Shown here piece by piece: positions 53,279 to 62,102 of a DNA stretch of 64,000 nucleotides. Source of the stretch: Candidatus Heimdallarchaeota archaeon (GTDB lineage Archaea > Asgardarchaeota > Heimdallarchaeia > Hodarchaeales > Hodarchaeaceae). Both the position numbers and the translations under genes were made by a program. Under the pieces are notes generated by a model. It saw nothing but the letters and a program-made list of their open reading frames with translations. It ran no database searches and had not been told where the DNA came from. How positions within the stretch are numbered: position 1 is the stretch's first letter; every line of letters begins with the position of its first letter. The stretch spans positions 186,001 through 250,000 of the forward strand of contig RDOB01000003.1 in NCBI GenBank assembly GCA_011364965.1. Direction: 5' to 3'.

Positions 53279-53493
53279 GAAAAGAGAGTTTCTCTCCAAA
53301 AATATTTGATACGAACAATATCAGAATAACCTCTAACAAACTTTACCCATATTTGATATCTAAGTTTTAATAAATAGCTGAATATTCTACTTCTTATTGT
53401 TAAATCTGGGAAAATCATGTCAGAATACGTGCGCTTGTGAATTAACTAATCAATTTTCCTAAATATATTTGAAAAAAAAGAAGGAAAAACCAA

Positions 53494-53940
53494 ATGGACA
53501 TTTTTGTACTGAAATCTAAAGCTAAGAATAAGCGTGAAATAGTACATGAATTATTTTCATTACTCTTTGAAAGTGGATATGTAAAGGAAACCTATGAAGA
53601 GGCAATTCATAAGCGCGAACTTGAATTTCCAACAGCTTTAGAGCTTCAGGGATCATTTAACGTTGCAATTCCGCATGCAGAGACGGAATACGTTAACAAA
53701 CCAGCTATCGCATTTGGAATCCTAGAGAATTCGATAGAATGGGAAAGCATGGAAGACCCCGATGTATTAATCCCCGTACATCTAGTGTTTTTGCTAGCAA
53801 TTAAAGTTCCTGAACTTGTTGTACCCAATCTTAAGGCTTTGTCAGATAAGATTTTCAGTAAACCAGATATTGTTGCTGAATTAAGGAATTCAAACGATTT
53901 TGACCGAACAAGAAAAACTCTTGTAGGTTTATTAACTTAA
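53494..53940 (+). CDS. PTS EIIA domain protein (fructose/galactitol superfamily)
   Basis: 148 residues. GSFNVAIPHAETEYV carries the phosphorylated His at about residue 61. The length and ending (DPDVLIPVHLVFLLAIKVPE) match stand-alone EIIA-2 proteins such as GatA/SgcA. Takes phosphate from HPr and passes it to EIIB. First gene of the EIIA-HPr-EI operon; an AAGAAGG site precedes ATG 53494. A TATA-like AAATATATTT at 53461-53470 suggests a short leader. Confidence 0.93.
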   Translation: MDIFVLKSKAKNKREIVHELFSLLFESGYVKETYEEAIHKRELEFPTALELQGSFNVAIPHAETEYVNKPAIAFGILENSIEWESMEDPDVLIPVHLVFLLAIKVPELVVPNLKALSDKIFSKPDIVAELRNSNDFDRTRKTLVGLLT

Positions 53941-53974
53941 AAACCATCAAAGAAAAAAGATTGGAGTCATAATC

Positions 53975-54247
53975 ATGCCTAAGGTTCAATTCACTGCGAT
54001 TTTAAAAAACCGAGTAGGGTTACACGCGCGACCTGCCGCGCTTTTCGTTAGAACCTCCAAAAAGTATCAATGTGAAATTTTTGTAGAAAAAGAGGGCAAC
54101 AGGGTTGACGCAAAAAAAATCCTGGGGGTTCTAGGGCTAGGAGCAAATAAAGACGACAAAATAACAGTCTATCTCGATGGACAAGATGCATTAGATGCCA
54201 AAGAAGTTCTACTCGAGATGATCGAAAACAAATTTGGCGAAGAATGA
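53975..54247 (+). CDS. ptsH: PTS phosphocarrier protein HPr
   Basis: 90 residues. NRVGLHARPAALFV has the active His at residue 17. The second helix reads DAKKILGVLGLGA where bacterial HPr has KSILGVMSLG: the regulatory Ser is Lys 48, so no HPr-kinase control is expected. Small cytosolic phosphocarrier between EI and EIIA. GGAG lies upstream of ATG 53975. It overlaps the EI gene by four bases (ATGA, 54244-54247). Confidence 0.95.
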   Translation: MPKVQFTAILKNRVGLHARPAALFVRTSKKYQCEIFVEKEGNRVDAKKILGVLGLGANKDDKITVYLDGQDALDAKEVLLEMIENKFGEE

Positions 54248-55992
54248 GTTGTAAGAGAATGAAAATAGTAGTTGGTATTCCTGCTTCTGAAGGGATAGCG
54301 ATAGGTAAAGCACTTGTATATGAGCGGGAATCCAATAATGAAATCGATACTTTACAACTTAGCTCTTTAACTCCAAATGATGCAATAAAACGATTTCAGG
54401 AAGCAATATCTATTTCAATCAGTCGGTTAGGAAAATTAGCTCGAAAAACTGAAGTTGAAATTGGTCCAAATGAAGCTGCAATATTTGATGCACAAATTCT
54501 AATATGTGAAGATGATGATTTTCAGCAAAGTGTGATTAAAAAAATCAATCAAGGAATTCCGATTGACAAAGCAATATGGATTGTTGTCGATTTCTATATT
54601 TCAAAATTCGCGGAGATGGACAACGATTATTTTAAAGAACGTGCACTTGATATTCAAGATGTAGGAAATCAAATCATAAAAGCACTAACAGGTAGTAACC
54701 CCAACGCGTTAATGGAATTAACGGAAAAGAAAATCATTGTATCACGAGTTTTGACACCATCTGATACAGTAGAATTGCCAAAAAAATATGTTTTAGGATT
54801 TCTAACAGAATTTGGAGGACCTACCTCTCATGTTGCAATTATTGCACGAGCTCTTAATGTACCCGCTGTTATCGGTATCCCAGAGCTTACACACCAGATT
54901 TCTCAAGGAGATTTATTAATCATAGATGGAACAAATGGTCACGTAATAATTAATCCTGATACTAAAACCCTTGGAAAATATGCAGTTCAACAAAAAAAGA
55001 TGGTTCAAAACCAGCAGGAGCTTCAAAAATTTGCTAAAATTCAAGCCAAAACTCAAGATGGAAAATTAATAAAGATTCAAGCGAATATTGGTTCAGTAGA
55101 TGAGGTATATCGTGCAATGGATCATGGTGCTGATGGTATAGGGCTATTAAGAACGGAATTTCTGTATCTAGAAAAAAAAGACTTACCGACGGAAAACGAA
55201 TTATTTGATACCTTTAAAGAAATATTAAGCGCGATGCGTGAGAAAGCAGTAATCCTTCGAACCCTTGATATCGGGGGAGATAAAGATATCCCTAGTTTAG
55301 TTTTGCCAAAGGAAGAAAATCCTTTTCTAGGATTACGGGGAAGTAGGTTTATTTCAGATGCTCAGTTGAGACGAATAATAATAACTCAAGTGAGAGCTGC
55401 ATTAAGAGCGTCATCATTTGGAAATTTAAAGATCATGTTTCCAATGGTTAGTACTCTGAAGGAAGTTTTAGATTTAAATACTCTCGTGAATGAATGTCGA
55501 TCAGATTTACTTGCTAATGGATATAACATTGCCACGTCTGTAGAAATAGGGATAATGGTTGAAGTTCCTTCCATTGCATTATGCGCAGAAGCAGTAGCGC
55601 CATATGTAGACTTCTTCAGTATAGGTACAAATGATCTTACTCAATATGTCCTTGCTGCTGATCGTACCAATGAAACCATTGCATACCTTTACGATCATTT
55701 TCATCCATCTGTTTTTCGGTTAATCCAAATTGTAGTTAATGCTGCTCACAAATATGGAAAATGGGTTGGAATATGTGGAGAATTGGCAAGTGAATCATTA
55801 GCTACTCCAATATTATTGGGTTTAGGTATTGATGAACTTTCTATGAATATTAATTCGATTCCGAAAATAAAAAGGCAAGTCACACGTCAATCTATGAATA
55901 AATCCAAAGAAATTTTGAAAACAGTATTAGATTTACCAACTTCAAAAGATGTGAGGAAATTTTTATCACAAAACTCTATTAATGACATATAA
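54244..55992 (+). CDS. ptsI: PTS enzyme I (phosphoenolpyruvate-protein phosphotransferase)
   Basis: 582 residues, normal length. His 196 in GGPTSHVAIIARALNVPAVIG is the phospho-His. The PEP-binding barrel has LLRTEFLYL, LRTLDIGGDKD, IGTNDLTQYVLAADR and ICGELASE with the active Cys. Autophosphorylates from PEP and passes phosphate to HPr. Translationally coupled to HPr. ATG 54244 gives a short extra N-terminus; ATG 54259 is an alternative. Together with EIIA and HPr this makes a complete general PTS in one operon. Confidence 0.97.
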   Translation: MSCKRMKIVVGIPASEGIAIGKALVYERESNNEIDTLQLSSLTPNDAIKRFQEAISISISRLGKLARKTEVEIGPNEAAIFDAQILICEDDDFQQSVIKKINQGIPIDKAIWIVVDFYISKFAEMDNDYFKERALDIQDVGNQIIKALTGSNPNALMELTEKKIIVSRVLTPSDTVELPKKYVLGFLTEFGGPTSHVAIIARALNVPAVIGIPELTHQISQGDLLIIDGTNGHVIINPDTKTLGKYAVQQKKMVQNQQELQKFAKIQAKTQDGKLIKIQANIGSVDEVYRAMDHGADGIGLLRTEFLYLEKKDLPTENELFDTFKEILSAMREKAVILRTLDIGGDKDIPSLVLPKEENPFLGLRGSRFISDAQLRRIIITQVRAALRASSFGNLKIMFPMVSTLKEVLDLNTLVNECRSDLLANGYNIATSVEIGIMVEVPSIALCAEAVAPYVDFFSIGTNDLTQYVLAADRTNETIAYLYDHFHPSVFRLIQIVVNAAHKYGKWVGICGELASESLATPILLGLGIDELSMNINSIPKIKRQVTRQSMNKSKEILKTVLDLPTSKDVRKFLSQNSINDI

Positions 55993-56004
55993 TATTCTCA
56001 GTTT

Positions 56005-57066
56005 TTATACAGCTTCTCTTTCTTTTTTCCTCTCAAGGGCAGCTTTCTCTTTATAGTAAGTTCTCCAAGAAAGAGCCTCAAGTTCTTCCGCGACTTGGGA
56101 TGTCTCCCATAATTTTTCGAATTTGTCTAAAGCCCGCGCTCTTTCATTTTTTCCTGTTAATTTAACTAAATTGACTGGACTGGAAAGATCGATTTCTTCT
56201 AATATGTGATCTGTAACCCAAACATCATTATCATCCAAAATAATAAAAGTTTGTTTGATTAATCCTGCTTCTGCTTTTCTAACTAAGATATCAACCCCGA
56301 TACGCCTCCAATCTGCACATCTTTTTAAATAACTCTTAAAATCACCTGCTATTTGACTTGCAATAATTTTAATGGCTGGTTTGCCTCCCTGAAAACCTCT
56401 CAAACCATCATAAAAGCCTAGTCGCCCTATAGAGGTCATAATGGATACTTTCGTGGCAGGAGTCATCAATGTATGAGGAGTTGAATACATTAATTGATAA
56501 CCAGAACTTCTCCTTCCCATTAGACGTAAACCTCGGTAGTCATCATGGATTAGTTGAAATGGATACTCTTTTGGATTAAATTCGCCATTAAGTGCTAAAG
56601 GTAATAATTGTTGAATCAAATCGTCAGCTACATCCTTAAAATTCTTTAATTGCCCTTTATTCTCGTCAATATATTCATGATTCATGTTGCGATGAAAATA
56701 CATTATCGAGCCAGCAATTATAATGAAAATTAATATTGGAAAGATGAAGAATGGATTTGCTAGCAATTCATCAGCCCAATCAAACATATTCCAGAATGAA
56801 GAAAGAAGGATAAAAACAAAGAAAATGAAGACTGCAATTGCTAAAGACTGAGTTGGAGAGATGATTCTATCTAGAAGGGGAAAATGACCGGGTGGATTAA
56901 GGTTATCGACTGTTTTTAAGGTTTGTTTGACCTCAATTGGAAAATAATTTTCTCCACTGGTAGCTAACGCATTTATTTCCTTCTCTGTAGGAAAATGTTT
57001 CCGCCATTTATCTAATAAATAGATGAATTTAATAATATCTTCGTGTGATTTTGATTCAAATGTCAT
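56005..57066 (-). CDS. hypothetical protein with two membrane helices, 353 aa
   Basis: A soluble N-terminal part of about 75 residues, two hydrophobic segments at about 77-97 and 108-128 (SLAIAVFIFFVFILLSSF and FFIFPILIFIIIAGSIMY), then about 225 cytosolic residues. The last third (GVDILVRKAEAGLIKQTFIILDDNDVWVTDHIL) is alpha/beta with a strand-helix rhythm; the end is a Lys/Glu coiled coil. I do not recognise the family. ATG 57066 preferred over GTG 57075. It converges with EI and lies between EI and the alcohol dehydrogenase without obvious link to sugar metabolism. Confidence 0.6.
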   Translation of the reverse strand: MTFESKSHEDIIKFIYLLDKWRKHFPTEKEINALATSGENYFPIEVKQTLKTVDNLNPPGHFPLLDRIISPTQSLAIAVFIFFVFILLSSFWNMFDWADELLANPFFIFPILIFIIIAGSIMYFHRNMNHEYIDENKGQLKNFKDVADDLIQQLLPLALNGEFNPKEYPFQLIHDDYRGLRLMGRRSSGYQLMYSTPHTLMTPATKVSIMTSIGRLGFYDGLRGFQGGKPAIKIIASQIAGDFKSYLKRCADWRRIGVDILVRKAEAGLIKQTFIILDDNDVWVTDHILEEIDLSSPVNLVKLTGKNERARALDKFEKLWETSQVAEELEALSWRTYYKEKAALERKKEREAV

Positions 57067-57125
57067 AATTGGCACATCAAGGACTTTAATAAGAGAAGAA
57101 TTCTATCCAAGGTCAAAGGCCTGTC

Positions 57126-58202
57126 TTAGCTATTAGGATGGATTATTGTACGTATACTTTTTAATTCAGCGATTTCTTGAAATCCAACTTCCAGTTCTTC
57201 TAAAGGTCGAACCTTTGTTATAAGTTTACTCACATCGATCCGTTTATTTGCAATCAGGTGTCCAGCTTTGTAATAATCGCTAAGAGACCCATAACCAAAG
57301 GATCCTGTGAGTATAATTTCTTTATAATGTAAATCTCGCGGATCTATTTCTATTTTTACTCCCTTAGGAAAGCCTGCAAAGGAAATAAACCTCCCATGAG
57401 GAGCTAACATTTTTATCCCTTGCTCAGCTGCTTTTGCATTGCCAGTAGTATCAAAGACAACATCTACTCCGTCTTCAGTGATATCAAAAATGAACTTAAG
57501 TGGATCAGATTCTTGAACATTGAGGACATCAGAAGCTCCAAGCTTTTTTGCTATTTCAAGACGTTCATCTATCATCCCAGTAACTGTTATCCTATTAACC
57601 CCATAAACGTTGGCAAGTTGGATATGCAGTAATCCAATTCTCCCTTCACCTAAAATCACAATATTATCCGTAATTTTCACTTTTCCCTGCTCAAAACTTC
57701 GTATTACACATGCAAAGGGTTCAATGAAGGTTGCTTCATCATAACCTATTGATTCCTCTAATGGTATTAAATTCCAAGTCGGGACTCTAACAAATTGAGC
57801 AAAAGCACCATTGATCGGTTCGATTTCCTCCGTACCGTAACCAATGACAGATAATTGTGTACATAAATTAAATTTCGACTGCACACAATATTTGCATTGA
57901 AAACAAGGCATATCAGGGTTAGCACTAACTCTATCGCCTATTTTGTACCCCTTAACTTTTTCACCTAGGGAAACAATTGACCCAGAAAATTCATGTCCAA
58001 GAATGATGGGAAAAGAACAAGAAGACACTCCAGTATATTTCTTAACATCAGTAGCACAAATTCCAACAGATTCTACTTTAATTAATACTTCATTATAAGA
58101 AGGACGAGGTGTATCCACTCTTTCAATTCTTACATCTTTAGGTCCATAAATTAGACCTGCTTTCATTTGATCAGGGATCATCCAAATCACATTCAGACTC
58201 AT
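57126..58202 (-). CDS. zinc-dependent medium-chain dehydrogenase (sorbitol/galactitol-phosphate type)
   Basis: 358 residues. GHEFSG and GICATD supply catalytic zinc ligands. PCFQCKYCVQSKFNLC gives the four structural-zinc cysteines (residues about 100-115). ILGEGRIGLLHIQLA is the NAD-binding loop (about 180). Family knowledge: polyol or sugar-alcohol oxidation; in gat operons the partner GatD oxidises galactitol-1-phosphate. Starts inside the aldolase stop (ATGA at 58199-58202), so translation is coupled. The core begins at MKAGLIYG (ATG 58166), so the first 12 residues may be an artefact. Probably acts on the PTS product. Confidence 0.9.
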   Translation of the reverse strand: MSLNVIWMIPDQMKAGLIYGPKDVRIERVDTPRPSYNEVLIKVESVGICATDVKKYTGVSSCSFPIILGHEFSGSIVSLGEKVKGYKIGDRVSANPDMPCFQCKYCVQSKFNLCTQLSVIGYGTEEIEPINGAFAQFVRVPTWNLIPLEESIGYDEATFIEPFACVIRSFEQGKVKITDNIVILGEGRIGLLHIQLANVYGVNRITVTGMIDERLEIAKKLGASDVLNVQESDPLKFIFDITEDGVDVVFDTTGNAKAAEQGIKMLAPHGRFISFAGFPKGVKIEIDPRDLHYKEIILTGSFGYGSLSDYYKAGHLIANKRIDVSKLITKVRPLEELEVGFQEIAELKSIRTIIHPNS

Positions 58203-58825
58203 TTAGAATTCTCGAGGACTTTCATCCATAAAATTGTTCTTGCTGTAGTTTCTAATGATTCCAGAGCATAGAAAGTTTTCATAAGACTCTTTCCTGCGAC
58301 TAGAACACCATGTTTTTCAAGCAAGCAGGCTATTGCGGGTTGATTCGGAGGAGGGTACAAACCTTTCTCAACTGATTTAAGGGTTTTTGCGGCAATCTCT
58401 GCTAAATCCTGAGTTCCAGGAACGCGATAAGGAGCGACTGGCACAAATCCGACTTCTTCTTCAGCAAAGGTTGTAGCTGCTTCGATTGCCATTCCCATGG
58501 TTGCAAAAACCATTGTATTAGGTGAATGCGCATGAATAACTGCATTAACGTCTTTTATGTCCCTATAAACTGTCAAATGCATTGGTGTTTCACTTGATGG
58601 ACGATTTCCACGGGGTCCTTCAATAATCTCGCCCTTTTTGTTGATAATAATGAAATCTTTTCCCCGAATGTCACCAAAACAATAATCTGCAGGTTTTATT
58701 AAAAAAGTATCATTATCAAGTTTTACGCTAATATTTCCACCTGTACTATAGGTGAGTCCTTTTTCATAAATCTGTCGACAAACTCTAGCCATGTCCTGTT
58801 TAAGAGTTAATTGCTTTTTTGTCAT
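58199..58825 (-). CDS. class II aldolase/adducin-family sugar-phosphate aldolase (FucA/AraD-like)
   Basis: About 208 residues. TYSTGGNISVKL near the start, RPSSETPMHLTVYRDIKDVNAVIHAHSPN with the two zinc His residues, and CLLEKHGVLVAGKSL with the third His are the family motifs. Family knowledge: cleaves or epimerises ketose-1-phosphates (fuculose-1-P, ribulose-5-P). The first ATG of the frame (58930) is 35 codons too early; GGTGG 7 bases before ATG 58825 and the homology fix the start. Together with the dehydrogenase, a route from a polyol phosphate to triose phosphate. Confidence 0.92.
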   Translation of the reverse strand: MTKKQLTLKQDMARVCRQIYEKGLTYSTGGNISVKLDNDTFLIKPADYCFGDIRGKDFIIINKKGEIIEGPRGNRPSSETPMHLTVYRDIKDVNAVIHAHSPNTMVFATMGMAIEAATTFAEEEVGFVPVAPYRVPGTQDLAEIAAKTLKSVEKGLYPPPNQPAIACLLEKHGVLVAGKSLMKTFYALESLETTARTILWMKVLENSK

Positions 58826-59012
58826 GGAAATACCACCTATGGGGATTCTTTTGAATATATTGATTATCCGAAAAGATTCAGTGTAATAATATGAAAGTAA
58901 TCTAACAGAAGTAACAGAACTAATCCTCAATTACCTAATATTTATCCAGTTTGATCAAAGAATAGATTAAACAAGCTATAAATCAATTTTATAAGGAAAT
59001 ACTGAGTTAAAC

Positions 59013-59330
59013 TCATTCTCCCTGTAGAACATTCAATATATCTTGTTCTAATTGCTCTTTATTCATACCAGAAAGAAATGGAATCGCATTAAGAATCGGA
59101 ACGCCATTGATTGTCCTTTTTCCATCCTCTGTTGTTTCCCCAGAGACCTTGGTGCTAGATACTATAAGATCATATTTTTGAAAATTGGTTTTGGACTTTA
59201 CCTCAAACGATTTACATTGATTTACATCAGCTGGGATTTTGTTCGCTTTACATAATTCTTTAACTTTTGTTGCGACAACAGTAGCAGTTGCGATTGCAGT
59301 TCCACAAGCGACCAATATTTTCTTAACCAT
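59013..59330 (-). CDS. PTS EIIB, galactitol type
   Basis: 105 residues from ATG 59330 (GAGG 10 bases upstream; an ATG at 59339 is too close to that site). MVKKILVACGTAIATATVVATKV shows the phospho-Cys at residue 9, with the phosphate-loop pattern of GatB/SgcB (VACGtGiatSt). Receives phosphate from EIIA and passes it to the sugar bound in EIIC. Separated from EIIC by 230 bases containing a terminator-like hairpin. The 187-base gap on its other side shows nothing. Confidence 0.93.
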   Translation of the reverse strand: MVKKILVACGTAIATATVVATKVKELCKANKIPADVNQCKSFEVKSKTNFQKYDLIVSSTKVSGETTEDGKRTINGVPILNAIPFLSGMNKEQLEQDILNVLQGE

Positions 59331-59514
59331 ATAGATCATTCCTCTTTATCGACTCTTTCATTCACGCATTCTTTGGAATAAATTAGTCCTTTTAATAACT
59401 ATCAATGAAATATTCTGATCCAGTTTAGACAAATATATTATTTTACTATAAAAAATATCCGTAACAAAAATTTGAATAGTTCTGCAGACTTCTCTAAACT
59501 TGGCTAGAAGAATT

Positions 59515-59549
59515 AAAAAAAAAGAGGGGAGGGGGAGCGTTTTTACGCT
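59515..59549 (-). terminator. hairpin plus T-tract between EIIC and EIIB
   Basis: On the leftward transcript, AGCG, a six-base loop and CGCT (59549-59536) are followed by a C-rich stretch and nine T (59523-59515). Located just after the EIIC stop. This resembles an intrinsic terminator; archaeal termination also uses T-tracts. It may reduce read-through into EIIB. Confidence 0.5.
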
Positions 59550-59560
59550 TGGATCAATTT

Positions 59561-61129
59561 TCAGGTGTGGATCTTTTCCTCAGAAATTCGTGTAGGTTCG
59601 TCTTTAAGCTTGAGCCAAAGAAGGATGTAACCAATCCACCATAAAATATCTATGGCAAACCAAACGATATACCCACTTGAAGTAAAGACGTCAGTCCAAG
59701 CAGACATCTGGAAGAGTGGGAATATAAGAAGAATCAGCATCCAATGAACACTGTTGCTACCCGCATCTAACGAAGTGATTGTTAAACCAGTTTCGCCAAA
59801 GTAGAAACCAGTTAGGTCGAAACCAGCAATTCCTCCGGCTGCGGTCATCAATGGGGCCATGATACCTGCAGTATACAAAATAACTATCAATTGTATAGTG
59901 CCTGAAATGACTCCACGAACGATATTTCCTTTGGATGGCATGACAGCAAGAACCGAGTAGAAAACCATACCAGCTAAATCGGCATAGGGCAAAACTATGA
60001 TTCCGAATGGTGCTGGAAGCAGACTAAAGATGACAGCCAACAAAATCGATATTGGAATCATAAGAAGAGCAACAGCAATAACAGCTGGATACCCAACAAT
60101 GATGGCCATATCCATTCCAATAATAAACTCACGGCCAGGATATTTTTGAGTGATATAGTCTCGAATACCCTCGGAGAGAGGAATCAATCCTTCCATCAAA
60201 ACAGCAACCATCTTAGGGATCAAATACATAACAGCTGCGGAAGTCATTGCTACATTAGCAATTATGACTAAGGTATCCCAGAAAGTTGCGAAATCCAATA
60301 ATCCGGGAAAATAACCTAAAAACCCAATGAGACCTCCAATGACAAGTCCAATGAAGATAGGTTCACCAATGAGACCCAATCTCTCTTGAACTGTTTCTGG
60401 ATCAGCTTTTACGTCTCCAAGTCCAGGAATCTTTTTGATAACTTTATCAATTCCAAAGGCGTATGGAGCCATCATAGCATTCCCGTGTGGTAACGAAATT
60501 CCTGGAAGATTAAAGTTCTCAGGATCAGCCATACATGGAGCAATCCAATCTGAGATTTTATATGCCATTATACAATGTATAATCGCAAAAACCATTGCCA
60601 AGAAGTAAGCCATTAGCTCACCCATGTGAGGTTGGACTACCACATATGTTAAGGCTGCTGTAAAACCAAAAGCCCAGTAGTTCCACAAGTCTACATCTAG
60701 AGTCTTGGTACCTAAGGGAATTGCTTTTCCAGCAATATTTAGAGTTCTATTCCCTAGTGCTAACATGATAAGGTTCACAAGGAAACATACGATGATAACT
60801 CCAAAAGCTGTCGGCATAGCCCACGTAATACTGCTCGCTAAACCCCAACCAGCATCAATAGCTGTTAAGGTAACACCTGTTTGTTCCACGAACGCTGCAG
60901 TGGCTGGACCAATCGCACCCATGAAAACATCAAATGCGAAAGTGAAAATCCCAATGAAACCAATTCCAATAAGAATTCCACTACGGAGTGACTTTGAAAA
61001 TCCCTGTCTAAAGATAAGACCAAGGATTAAGATAATAATTGGCATGAAAATAACTGGACCAGCAGCAAAAAGGAAATTGATCGGGCCACTAATCAGATTG
61101 TTCAGAGCATCAAACAATTCTGCTTGCAT
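59561..61129 (-). CDS. PTS EIIC membrane permease, galactitol/SgcC type
   Basis: 522 residues with about eleven membrane segments. LFDALNNLISGPINFLFAAG, FRQGFSKSLRSGILIGIGFIG, DVDLWNYWAFGFTAAL and GREFIIGMDMAIIVGYPAVIAVALLMIPI follow GatC/SgcC closely. Transports and phosphorylates a sugar alcohol or related sugar with EIIB. ATG 61129 (the frame is open 9 bases further). It is preceded by a short inverted repeat and a TATA box in the 290-base gap, giving its own promoter. Confidence 0.94.
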   Translation of the reverse strand: MQAELFDALNNLISGPINFLFAAGPVIFMPIIILILGLIFRQGFSKSLRSGILIGIGFIGIFTFAFDVFMGAIGPATAAFVEQTGVTLTAIDAGWGLASSITWAMPTAFGVIIVCFLVNLIMLALGNRTLNIAGKAIPLGTKTLDVDLWNYWAFGFTAALTYVVVQPHMGELMAYFLAMVFAIIHCIMAYKISDWIAPCMADPENFNLPGISLPHGNAMMAPYAFGIDKVIKKIPGLGDVKADPETVQERLGLIGEPIFIGLVIGGLIGFLGYFPGLLDFATFWDTLVIIANVAMTSAAVMYLIPKMVAVLMEGLIPLSEGIRDYITQKYPGREFIIGMDMAIIVGYPAVIAVALLMIPISILLAVIFSLLPAPFGIIVLPYADLAGMVFYSVLAVMPSKGNIVRGVISGTIQLIVILYTAGIMAPLMTAAGGIAGFDLTGFYFGETGLTITSLDAGSNSVHWMLILLIFPLFQMSAWTDVFTSSGYIVWFAIDILWWIGYILLWLKLKDEPTRISEEKIHT

Positions 61130-61146
61130 TACTACCAAATTAATTC

Positions 61147-61238
61147 ACCGTAAACGGTTTTTTTGTGCGTTATTAGAATTTGAGAAAAATTCATCCTCAA
61201 ATTGCAGATCAATGATTGATGAACCGATCTTATATAAA
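61147..61238 (-). promoter_or_regulatory. EIIC promoter with possible operator
   Basis: Leftward TATA box TTTATATA at 61231-61238 predicts a start near 61205 and a leader of about 75 bases. Within the leader ACCGT AA ACGGT (61147-61158), 5-bp arms and a 2-base spacer, 18 bases before the ATG, could be an operator of a sugar regulator. The remainder of the gap up to 61419 shows nothing. Confidence 0.5.
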
Positions 61239-61419
61239 TCTATCTATATCAAAATGCTTTTAGAAGCGTTAGAACTGTCTAATACCCTCTTCACTCACAT
61301 AGAAAATAACGATTTATACACAGAAGATTTTAATTACTATGTATTGATAATTATGAAGTAAGCTAACTAAAATTATAGCTTACACTAGAAATTTCCAGCC
61401 TTTTTAAGTTTCACTCTGA

Positions 61420-62088
61420 TTATCCAAAACCACCTTCTCGCATTATTTGAATAGACGAACTTGAAGCAATCCGTGATGCCCCAGCTTTAATCATAGCAAC
61501 TGCATCTTCAAAATGTCGAATCCCTCCTGCAGCTTTTACTTTTATTCTATCACCTACTGTTTGATGAAGCAACATTATGTCATGGACTGTTGCTCCAGCA
61601 GGAGCATATCCTGTACTAGTTTTAACGAAAGCTGCTCCAGCATCAGCAACAGCTATTGCTGCTTTCCTCTTCATTTCATCAGTTAAGTAAGCAGTTTCTA
61701 TAATGACTTTCACTCCAACATTTTGTGAAACTTTGATTACCGCTTCAATGTCTTTCTGAACGACATCCCACTTACTTTCCTTAATAGCGCCAAGATTTGC
61801 AACCATATCAATTTCCGTTGCCCCATTAGTTATACATTTCTCTGCCTCCCATGCTTTCCACTCTGAAGAAATAGCACCAAAGGGAAAAGCAATACAGGGG
61901 TTAACATGAATTTCGGTTCCTTTTAACAACGATGTTGCAAGCTTTATGTGGACAGGATTCACTGAAAGCGCTGCAAAATTCCATTCTTTCGCCTCACCGG
62001 CCATTCGAATTACATCTGATTCCCCAAAAAAAGGTTTAAGGGCTGAATGATCCATATATTTAGCAAATTCTTTTTTTGTAAATTTCAT
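61420..62088 (-). CDS. deoC: deoxyribose-phosphate aldolase (DeoC)
   Basis: 222 residues. MDHSALKPF near the start, EIDMVANLGAIK, FVKTSTGYAPAGA with the Schiff-base lysine and KAAGGIRHFEDA with the second lysine form a complete active site. Family knowledge: cleaves 2-deoxyribose-5-phosphate to glyceraldehyde-3-phosphate and acetaldehyde. The end (ASRIASSSSIQIM) differs from the usual RxGTSSG, so a different aldol substrate is possible. 14 bases after the DegT gene, same strand, so co-transcribed. Confidence 0.92.
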   Translation of the reverse strand: MKFTKKEFAKYMDHSALKPFFGESDVIRMAGEAKEWNFAALSVNPVHIKLATSLLKGTEIHVNPCIAFPFGAISSEWKAWEAEKCITNGATEIDMVANLGAIKESKWDVVQKDIEAVIKVSQNVGVKVIIETAYLTDEMKRKAAIAVADAGAAFVKTSTGYAPAGATVHDIMLLHQTVGDRIKVKAAGGIRHFEDAVAMIKAGASRIASSSSIQIMREGGFG

Positions 62089-62102
62089 TTATCCTCATCT
62101 AT

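Noticed and set aside
53179..53418. 79-codon minus-strand frame
   Set aside because: Overlaps the end of YjbQ in antisense and has an aromatic-rich composition typical of noise.
58826..58930. 35-codon extension of the class II aldolase
   Set aside because: The ribosome site GGTGG and family length support ATG 58825.
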